From assembly GCA_035463295.1 (NCBI GenBank), contig DATHTK010000094.1, forward strand, positions 1 to 64,000: a DNA stretch of 64,000 bases, written 5' to 3'. Source of the DNA: DATHTK01 sp035463295. GTDB taxonomy: Bacteria > Actinomycetota > Rubrobacteria > Rubrobacterales > Rubrobacteraceae. How positions within the stretch are numbered: the first letter of the stretch is position 1; each line of letters starts with the position of its first letter. The position numbers and the translations under genes were made by a program. Shown one piece after another: positions 51,892-58,437 of this stretch. Under the pieces are notes generated by a model, which saw only the letters and a program-made list of their open reading frames with translations, did no database searches and had not been told where the DNA came from.

Positions 51892-53502
51892 ATGAGACTC
51901 AAACAAAAGATCGCAACGGCGCCCCGTGGGAGGCGCGTGGACGAGCTCCACCGGGCGCCGACGTGGTTCGAGCGCTTCCGCGCCTGGATCGAGAGCCTCC
52001 CCCGGGTCAGGCTCTACATCGCCCTTCTGCTCATAACCTGGCTCTGCCTCACGCTCCTTATCGGTCTCGGTCCCCGGCCGCCGATAGAGCGCATCGTCGC
52101 CCAGGGTATCATCGAGCAGAGCGACCTGGCGCAGCTCGAGGCCGGAAAGCTCATCCGCCAGACCGACCCCTTTATGACGCTCCTCGGGGTGGGCCTCGTG
52201 GTAGCGGTGGAGATGGGCATCACCTGGTACTTCCTGGAGCGCTTCGGGCAGCGTATTCTCAAGGTCAACACGGCGATCCGGCTTGTACTCGCCGCCTCGC
52301 TGACCATCCTCTTCACCGCGCTCGCGCGCTTCTTCCTCGAGCTCTCGTTCAACGGCTACCTGACGCCGCTCGCGGGGCTCTCGATCATCGGGACGATGCT
52401 GCTCGGACCGAGGATCATGTTCCTGGTAGTCGTTATCACCGCGATCAACGTCGGGATCATGAGCGGCAATGACTTTCTGCTGACCTCGGTCCTCTTGCTC
52501 TCCTCCGGCTTCGCTATCTACACCGTGGTCCGGGTCGGTTCGCGCAGGCGGCTCCTCAAGGCCGGGCTCTTTATCACGCTGGTCACCGGGATGGTGTCGT
52601 TCGCGGTCGGGCTGGTCGGAGGCGCGGACCTCAGGGACTCCCTGTGGCAGGGCGTGCTCGGGCTCGGGAACGGTCTGCTCTCCCTCATGCTGGCGATGGT
52701 GCTACTCCCGCTGCTGGAGGACGCCTTCAACATCCTGACCCCCATGAAGCTCCTCGAGCTCTCGGACCCCGGAAACGAGCTGCTGCAGAAGCTTCTGCGC
52801 AAGGCGCCGGGCACCTTCTCCCACTCGATGCAGGTCGGCAACCTCGCCGAGAACGCCGCAGAGCGCATCGGGGCCGACGCTCTACTCGCCCGCGTCGGAG
52901 CCTACTACCACGACATCGGCAAGATGGAACACCCGGCCTACTTTATCGAGAACCAGATCGGCCAGATGAACCCGCACGCGAAGCTCTCCTCGGCGCTCTC
53001 GGCCAAGGTCATCAAACGCCACGTAAAGGACGGGCTCGAGATCGGGCGCGCCTGGGACCTTCCGCACGAGATCCTCGACATGATCGCCCAGCACCACGGC
53101 TCGACCAGGATCGAGTACTTCTACCGCAAGGCGCTGGAGAGCGCCGTGAACGGCGAGACCGTGCGGGAGTCGGACTTCCGCTACTCCAACGGCTTGCCCC
53201 GGAGCAAGGAGGCCGGCATCCTGATGCTCGCCGACGCCGTCGAGGCGACCGTCAAGGCCCTCCCGAAGCCCACACCGAAGCGGATCGAGGACGTCATCGC
53301 CGATACGGTCCGCAAGAAGATCGAGGACGGCCAGTTCGACGAGTGCGAGCTGACGATGCGCGAGATCCACGCCGTCGGCGCAGCGATCCGCGAGGCGCTC
53401 ATCGGCTTTCTCGGACCTCGCATCGAGTACCCCGAAGCGAACGGCGAAGGCTACGCCGCGCCCAAGGCAGCCGCCCCGAAGGCGGACGGGAGCACCGCCT
53501 GA
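51892..53502 (+). CDS. 7TM-HD phosphodiesterase (PgpH-like) with shortened sensor domain
   Basis: A protein of 536 residues. One N-terminal membrane helix (about 41-62) is followed by only about 35 extracytoplasmic residues, then six helices (about 100-275), and an HD domain (about 300-500) with FSHSMQVGNLAENAAERIG, ARVGAYYHDIGKMEHP and IAQHHGSTRIEYFYRKA. PgpH-type proteins degrade cyclic di-AMP. They normally carry a 7TMR-HDED domain of about 200 residues outside; here nearly all of it is missing. The neighbours phoH and ybeY are the usual ones. Confidence 0.9.
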   Translation: MRLKQKIATAPRGRRVDELHRAPTWFERFRAWIESLPRVRLYIALLLITWLCLTLLIGLGPRPPIERIVAQGIIEQSDLAQLEAGKLIRQTDPFMTLLGVGLVVAVEMGITWYFLERFGQRILKVNTAIRLVLAASLTILFTALARFFLELSFNGYLTPLAGLSIIGTMLLGPRIMFLVVVITAINVGIMSGNDFLLTSVLLLSSGFAIYTVVRVGSRRRLLKAGLFITLVTGMVSFAVGLVGGADLRDSLWQGVLGLGNGLLSLMLAMVLLPLLEDAFNILTPMKLLELSDPGNELLQKLLRKAPGTFSHSMQVGNLAENAAERIGADALLARVGAYYHDIGKMEHPAYFIENQIGQMNPHAKLSSALSAKVIKRHVKDGLEIGRAWDLPHEILDMIAQHHGSTRIEYFYRKALESAVNGETVRESDFRYSNGLPRSKEAGILMLADAVEATVKALPKPTPKRIEDVIADTVRKKIEDGQFDECELTMREIHAVGAAIREALIGFLGPRIEYPEANGEGYAAPKAAAPKADGSTA

Positions 53503-53921
53503 CCTCGCGCCGGCCCACGCCCTTCGCCGTCGCGGTCCTCGACGAAGCAGGGTACGGCGGACTGGCCGGAGAGCGCGCTACGCGCCTGTGCGCCGCCGCC
53601 TTTACCTTACGGGACCTTGATCTCGAACGTCTCGGCGAACTCTCCGTGGTTCTCGTGGAGCCGGCGGTGGTCCGGGACCTCAACCGCAGGTTCAGAGGGA
53701 GGGACGAGCCGACCGACGTGCTCAGCTTCGAGGTGGATGGCCCCTACGGCGAGATGGTTGGCGAAATCGTGATCTGCCCCGCGTGCGCCGAGATGGGGGT
53801 GGAGGAACTTGTTGTCCACGGCGCCCTCCACCTGAGCGGGATGGACCACGGCGAAGACTTCGACGCGACCGAGATGGCCCGGACGCAGCGGACCGTGATG
53901 GAGGCGGTGCGTGGCGGCTAA
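53499..53921 (+). CDS. ybeY: Endoribonuclease YbeY
   Basis: A metal-dependent RNase of about 140 residues acting in 16S rRNA maturation. The zinc motif H3xH5xH is HGALHLSGMDH. Before it lie LSVVLVEPAVVRDLNRRFRG and DEPTDVLSFEVDG. No ATG, GTG or TTG lies near the expected N-terminus. CTG 53499 overlaps the upstream TGA (CTGA) and has GGGAG 6 bases before, so it is the likely start. The next gene begins inside its last codons. Confidence 0.9.
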   Translation: MTSRRPTPFAVAVLDEAGYGGLAGERATRLCAAAFTLRDLDLERLGELSVVLVEPAVVRDLNRRFRGRDEPTDVLSFEVDGPYGEMVGEIVICPACAEMGVEELVVHGALHLSGMDHGEDFDATEMARTQRTVMEAVRGG

Positions 53922-54642
53922 GCAGCCCGAGAGAAAGGGCCAGCAGGGTGTGGCGCGCAGCTTCGAGCACGCCTATCGGGGTCTGATCTACGCTGTCCGC
54001 ACCCAGCGCAATATGCGCTTCCACGTCGTGGTCGCGGCGCTCGTGCTGATCGCGAGCCTGCTCGTGGGGGTGAGCAAGCTGCAGCTCGCGATCCTCGTCC
54101 TGGTTATCGTTATGGTCTTCGTGACGGAGATGATCAACACGGCCCTGGAGTTCGCCGTGGACCTCGTCACCAGGGAGTATCGCCCTCTGGCGAAGCTCTC
54201 CAAGGACGTCTCGGCCGGCGCGGTCCTCGTCTCCAGCATCGGGGCGGTGCTGGTAGGGTACTTGATCCTGGCGGACAACTTCGGCCCGCTCTCGCTCGAG
54301 ACGCTTGACGCGATTCGGCAAGGCCCCGCTCACCTGACGCTGGTCTCTCTCGGTGTGGTTACACTCCTCGTACTACTCGGAAAGGCGCTCACCCATTCAC
54401 CCCACTCGTTCTACGGCGGCATGCCTTCGGGCCACGCGGCGGTGGCCTTCGCAGGGTGGGTGGCCGCGAGCTTTATAGCCGCGCAGGGTCGCTACGCCGG
54501 CCTGGTTTCGGTGATCACCCTTCTCATGGCTCTGCTCGTCTGCCAGAGCCGCGTCGAGAGCGGCACCCACAGCGTCTTCCAGGTCGCCGTCGGCGCCCTG
54601 ATCGGCGTCCTGGTAACCGTCGCTACCTTCCAACTCTTGTGA
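53911..54642 (+). CDS. Fusion of DgkA-type lipid kinase and PAP2 phosphatase
   Basis: A membrane protein of 243 residues with two domains. Residues 13-120 form a prokaryotic diacylglycerol/undecaprenol kinase with the motif EMINTALE (73-80), Asp84 and LSKDVSAGAVL. Residues 135-243 are a PAP2 phosphatase-like domain with PSGH (172-175) and SRVESGTH (213-220). The Asp that normally follows the last His by four residues is Gln224. One would phosphorylate undecaprenol and the other remove phosphate. GTG 53911 overlaps ybeY. Confidence 0.88.
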   Translation: MAAKQPERKGQQGVARSFEHAYRGLIYAVRTQRNMRFHVVVAALVLIASLLVGVSKLQLAILVLVIVMVFVTEMINTALEFAVDLVTREYRPLAKLSKDVSAGAVLVSSIGAVLVGYLILADNFGPLSLETLDAIRQGPAHLTLVSLGVVTLLVLLGKALTHSPHSFYGGMPSGHAAVAFAGWVAASFIAAQGRYAGLVSVITLLMALLVCQSRVESGTHSVFQVAVGALIGVLVTVATFQLL

Positions 54643-54653
54643 AAGGACCTGCC

Positions 54654-55043
54654 ATGGACCTACAAACCGCGATGGAGACCGCGCGGGCGGCATCCGAGAG
54701 GGCCTACGCCCCCTACAGCAATTTCCGCGTCGGTGCCGCGATTCTGACGGAGGGCGGCGCCCTCCACGCCGGCTGCAACGTCGAGAACGCCTCCTACGGC
54801 CTCAGCATCTGCGCCGAGCGAAACGCCGCCACCACCATGGCCCTAGCCGACCCGCAAGACCGCGAGATCCGGCTCGTCGCCGTCTACAGCCCCGACGCCT
54901 CACCGTGCTTTCCCTGCGGCGCCTGCCGCCAGGTCCTGCGCGAGTTCGGCTGCAAGGAGGTGGTAGTCGAGGACGACTCCGGCCCGCGCCGCTATCCTTT
55001 CGACGAGATCCTCCCGAACTCCTTCGGCCCGGAGCACCTGTGA
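54654..55043 (+). CDS. cdd: Cytidine deaminase
   Basis: A protein of 129 residues of the small tetrameric type that deaminates cytidine and deoxycytidine. Zinc ligands are in ICAERNA (Cys and catalytic Glu) and PCFPCGACRQ. NVENASYGLSICAERNA is the full signature. ATG 54654 follows AAAGGA. The stop overlaps the era GTG. deoC, also for nucleoside breakdown, lies one gene further on. Confidence 0.95.
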   Translation: MDLQTAMETARAASERAYAPYSNFRVGAAILTEGGALHAGCNVENASYGLSICAERNAATTMALADPQDREIRLVAVYSPDASPCFPCGACRQVLREFGCKEVVVEDDSGPRRYPFDEILPNSFGPEHL

Positions 55044-55963
55044 CGGTCGGACACGTAGGGAACGTAGCCCAAACCGATTTCAGGAGCGGTTTCGTGGCGG
55101 TCGTCGGGCGGCCGAACGTCGGCAAGTCCACGCTCGTAAACCGGCTCGTGGGGCAGAAGGTCTCGATCACCTCCCCGCGCCCCCAGACGACCCGCGGTCC
55201 TATTCGCGGCGTCCGCACCGGCCCCGGCTACCAGGCGATCTTCGTCGATACCCCGGGCTCCCAGAAACCCCGCGATACCCTGCGCGCCCGGATGCAGCAG
55301 CAAGTCCTCGATAGCCTCTCCGAATCCGACGTCATCCTCTTTGTCCTCGACGCTACGCAGGCCGCAGGCGGACTAGGCCCCGGAGACCGCTATGTCGCCC
55401 GTCTCATAATCGAGGCCGGAACCCCCGCAATTGCCTGTATAAACAAGGTGGACTTGCTCCGGACGCGGGACGAAGCGCTCCCGATCGCCGAGGCGGTCTC
55501 CGCACTCGACAAATGGCGGGAGATCTTTCCGATCAGCGCGGCGAGCGGCCTTAACGTCGAACCCCTCGCCGGGGCGGTCGTCGACCTCCTTCCTCCCGGC
55601 CCCCGCTACTTCCCAGACGAAACGGTCACCGACTACCCGGAGTCCCTGATCCTCGGGGAGTACGTGCGCGAGAAGGCGCTGAACGTCCTGCGCGAGGAGG
55701 TCCCTCACGCGGTTGCCGTCGAGATCGAAGAGGTCGAGCGCAAGGATAACGTTACCGTCGTCTACGCCACGATCTTCGTCGAGCGCGCGAGCCAGCGGAT
55801 GATCGTGCTCGGCAAAGGCGGTAAGACAATCAAGCGGATCGGGACTGAAGCCCGTCGCGATGTCGAACGCCTGCTCGGCACTCGCATCTACCTCGATCTG
55901 AAGGTGAAGGTCAGGCCGGGATGGAGGAGCGACAAGAAGTTCCTGGAGCGGCTGGGGTTATAA
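55040..55963 (+). CDS. era: Era GTPase
   Basis: A GTPase of 307 residues that binds 16S rRNA during 30S assembly. The G domain reads FVAVVGRPNVGKSTLVNRL, DTPGSQKP and NKVDLL. The C-terminal KH domain holds VERASQRMIVLGKGGKTIKR and the IGTEARRDVERLLGTRIYLD stretch. GTG 55040 overlaps the cdd stop. The ybeY-dgkA-cdd-era order is shared with many Gram-positive bacteria. Confidence 0.97.
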   Translation: MTVGHVGNVAQTDFRSGFVAVVGRPNVGKSTLVNRLVGQKVSITSPRPQTTRGPIRGVRTGPGYQAIFVDTPGSQKPRDTLRARMQQQVLDSLSESDVILFVLDATQAAGGLGPGDRYVARLIIEAGTPAIACINKVDLLRTRDEALPIAEAVSALDKWREIFPISAASGLNVEPLAGAVVDLLPPGPRYFPDETVTDYPESLILGEYVREKALNVLREEVPHAVAVEIEEVERKDNVTVVYATIFVERASQRMIVLGKGGKTIKRIGTEARRDVERLLGTRIYLDLKVKVRPGWRSDKKFLERLGL

Positions 55964-55964
55964 T
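55959..55964 (+). promoter_or_regulatory. -10 box of deoC
   Basis: A perfect TATAAT covers the end of era (the TAA is the stop). No clear -35 box is present 17 bases upstream (GAAGTT). The start of transcription would fall near 55971, giving a leader of roughly 30-40 bases. Confidence 0.5.
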
Positions 55965-55977
55965 ATCGGGCGTCGAG

Positions 55978-55989
55978 TTCGCTAGCGAA
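55978..55989. promoter_or_regulatory. 12-base palindrome in the deoC leader
   Basis: TTCGCTAGCGAA is a perfect palindrome about 8 bases past the predicted transcription start, a position suited to a repressor operator. Confidence 0.4.
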
Positions 55990-55997
55990 GTAGAGGG

Positions 55998-56714
55998 GTG
56001 CCGGCCGTGGCGATGAGGGTGCGCGAGTTCGCGAAGACGGTCGACCACACCCTACTCAAGCCGGACGCGAGAGAGAAGGACGTAGTGCGCCTCTGCGAGG
56101 AGGCCGCCCGGTACCACTTCGCTGCGGTGTGCGTACAACCGTGCTACGTCCGGCTCGCCGCTAGAGAGTTGAGGGGGGTCGACGTGAAGGTTGCTAGCGT
56201 GATCTCCTTCCCCTTCGGGGCGGACACGACCGCGGTCAAGGCCGCGGCCGTGCGCGACGCCATAACCGGCGGGGCCTCCGAGCTCGACCTCGTCATGAAC
56301 ATCTCGAGGTTCCTCTCCGGGGAGTTCGATTACGTCGCCGACGAGCTCTCGAGCCTCATGGGAGAGGTCAGCGCCGTCGCGATGAATAACGGTCTCAACG
56401 ACGTTGTCGTCAAGGTCATCATCGAGACCGCCTATCTCTCGGACAAGATGAAACGGCTCGCGACCCAGATAGTCGCCGCCAGCGGCGCGGATTTCGTCAA
56501 GACCTCGACCGGGTTCGGCCCCGCTGGCGCGACCCCCGAGGACGTGGCCCTGCTCAGGGCGGAGGCTCCGGAAGGCTTGGCCGTCAAGGCTTCGGGGGGC
56601 ATCCGCACGCTCGACGACGCCCTGGAGATGCTCAACGCCGGCGCCTCGCGGCTCGGTATGAGCTCCAGCGTCGCGGTCATGGAGGAGGCCGAGGGTGGCG
56701 CTCTACAAGAGTAA
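55998..56714 (+). CDS. deoC: Deoxyribose-phosphate aldolase
   Basis: A TIM-barrel aldolase of 238 residues that splits deoxyribose-5-phosphate to glyceraldehyde-3-phosphate and acetaldehyde. VDHTLLKPDA opens the barrel. VKVIIETAYL carries a conserved Lys, and ADFVKTSTGFGPAGAT holds the Schiff-base Lys. VKASGGIRTLDDAL is the phosphate-binding end. GTG 55998 or ATG 56013 could be the start. The 3' end overlaps recO by 20 bases. It pairs functionally with cdd. Confidence 0.95.
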   Translation: MPAVAMRVREFAKTVDHTLLKPDAREKDVVRLCEEAARYHFAAVCVQPCYVRLAARELRGVDVKVASVISFPFGADTTAVKAAAVRDAITGGASELDLVMNISRFLSGEFDYVADELSSLMGEVSAVAMNNGLNDVVVKVIIETAYLSDKMKRLATQIVAASGADFVKTSTGFGPAGATPEDVALLRAEAPEGLAVKASGGIRTLDDALEMLNAGASRLGMSSSVAVMEEAEGGALQE

Positions 56715-57453
56715 GGGGATCGTCCTCCGCTCGATCCGCTACGGTGAAGCCGACCGCATCCTGGATCTCTACACTCGGGACGCGGGCCTGGTCTCCGCGA
56801 TCGCCAAAGGCATCCGGCGCACGAAGTCCCGATTCGGCGCGCGTCTAGAACCGCTCTCTTGCGTGGACTTCGTCGCCTACCACGGCCGCACCCTCGACAC
56901 GGTAACCCAGGCCGAAGTGCTGCGCAGCTTCCGCGGCGTTCGCGAGAACCTCGACCGTCTCGAAGCCGCCGCCGGCATGGTCGGAAGCGTGCGCGCCCTC
57001 TCGGGCGGGGACGAAGCCGACCGGCGCGTCTTCAACCTCCTCTACCACGGCCTCGACGCCCTGGAGAACCACGACTCCGGCCACGGAGCCGTCGAGGCAG
57101 CTTTCGGGCTGAAGCTCTCGATCCTCGCCGGCTACGCCCCCCAGCTCGACGCCTGCCTCGTCTGCGCCACCGACCTCGACGAGTCCGCAGAGCCCCTGTA
57201 CTTCGCCCCCGACCTCGGCGGCCTCCTCTGCCCGGAGTGCAGGGCGACATCGATCACCAGCGACGCCTTCCCACTCCCACCAGGGACGCTCGACAGGCTC
57301 CGGCTGCTCGTCGAAAACCCTATCCGCGAGGTCCCGGTGCACAACGGGCTCGGAGAGAGCGAGCTCCGCGTCGTCCGCTCTCACATCCTCGCCCACGCCC
57401 CCGGCACCGCCCTCGCCGCTTCCCGGCTCACGGGCGTCCGGCGTCCAGTGTGA
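56695..57453 (+). CDS. recO: DNA repair protein RecO
   Basis: A protein of 252 residues helping RecF-pathway loading of RecA. The N-terminal OB fold begins YKSKGIVLRSIRYGEADRIL and contains LVSAIAKGIRRTKSRFG. A C-terminal zinc finger shows CLVC and CPEC separated by 25 residues. GTG 56695 lies inside deoC, and its stop overlaps the dgt GTG (GTGTGA). Confidence 0.93.
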   Translation: MALYKSKGIVLRSIRYGEADRILDLYTRDAGLVSAIAKGIRRTKSRFGARLEPLSCVDFVAYHGRTLDTVTQAEVLRSFRGVRENLDRLEAAAGMVGSVRALSGGDEADRRVFNLLYHGLDALENHDSGHGAVEAAFGLKLSILAGYAPQLDACLVCATDLDESAEPLYFAPDLGGLLCPECRATSITSDAFPLPPGTLDRLRLLVENPIREVPVHNGLGESELRVVRSHILAHAPGTALAASRLTGVRRPV

Positions 57454-58424
57454 GAGTGCCCGAGGCCGGCAAGCACCGCCCGACCGGGTGGGCCTGCGAG
57501 AAGAGCGCCGGGCGACTGAGGCCCGAGCCCCCCGACGGCGTCCGCAACGACTTCCAGCGCGACCGCGACCGCATCATCCACGCCAAGGCCTTCCGCCGGC
57601 TCATGCACAAGACCCAGGTCTTTATCTCCCCAGACGGGGACCACTTCCGCACCCGCCTGACCCATACCCTCGAGATGATGCAGGTAGCACGCACCATAGC
57701 GCGCGCCCTCCAGCTCAACGAAGACCTCACCGAGGCTATAGCCCTCGGCCATGACCTCGGCCACACACCCTTCGGTCACACCGGCGAAGAGGCCCTCGCC
57801 CTCGCCCTCGCCCCGCACGGACGAAGCTTCCGACATAACGAACACTCCCTGCGGGTGGTAGACCATCTCGAGAGAGAAGGGGACGGTCTGAACCTCACGT
57901 TAGAGGTGAGAGACGGGATCCTCAACCATACGGGCAAAGGTTATCCATCTACTCGGGAAGGTGAGATCGTGCGCATAGCGGACCGCATTGCGTACGTGAA
58001 CCACGATATGGACGATGCGTTACGGGCGGGGACCATCTCGTGGGAGGACGTGCCGGAGGGGCCGATCTCGCTTCTCGGGGAGAAGATGAGCGCGCGGATA
58101 GACACGCTGGTGCGAGACATGATCTCGACCTCGCGGGACCGGGGGGAGATTTCGCTCTCCGGGCCGGTCTACGACGCTCTGATGGAGCTGAGGACCTGGC
58201 TCTTCCGCCACGTCTACAACAACCCCGGATCCCGAGAGAACGCGAAGGCGGCCGGGGTGGTAACCGCCCTCTTCGAGTACTACCTGGCCCATCCGGAGGA
58301 GCGTGTCGGGAGTGGCCGGGACCCGGTGCTCGAGACCGTGGACTTCGTGGCCGGGATGACCGACCGTTACGCTATCGCGACCTACCGGCGGCTCTTCCTG
58401 CCGCGGGGCGACGCCTATGCGTAG
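57450..58424 (+). CDS. dgt: dGTPase-like HD-domain phosphohydrolase
   Basis: A protein of 324 residues that cleaves dNTPs to nucleoside and triphosphate. N-terminal DFQRDRDRIIHAKAFRRLMHK and then RTRLTHTLEMMQVARTIAR and ALGHDLGHTPFGHTGEEAL carry the HD metal ligands. GEIVRIADRIAYVNHDMDDA carries the last Asp. The length is that of the short bacterial type rather than E. coli Dgt. GTG 57450 overlaps recO. recO-dgt-(ppc)-dnaG order is common in actinobacteria. Confidence 0.93.
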   Translation: MRVPEAGKHRPTGWACEKSAGRLRPEPPDGVRNDFQRDRDRIIHAKAFRRLMHKTQVFISPDGDHFRTRLTHTLEMMQVARTIARALQLNEDLTEAIALGHDLGHTPFGHTGEEALALALAPHGRSFRHNEHSLRVVDHLEREGDGLNLTLEVRDGILNHTGKGYPSTREGEIVRIADRIAYVNHDMDDALRAGTISWEDVPEGPISLLGEKMSARIDTLVRDMISTSRDRGEISLSGPVYDALMELRTWLFRHVYNNPGSRENAKAAGVVTALFEYYLAHPEERVGSGRDPVLETVDFVAGMTDRYAIATYRRLFLPRGDAYA

Positions 58425-58437
58425 CGGCCGCTTACGG

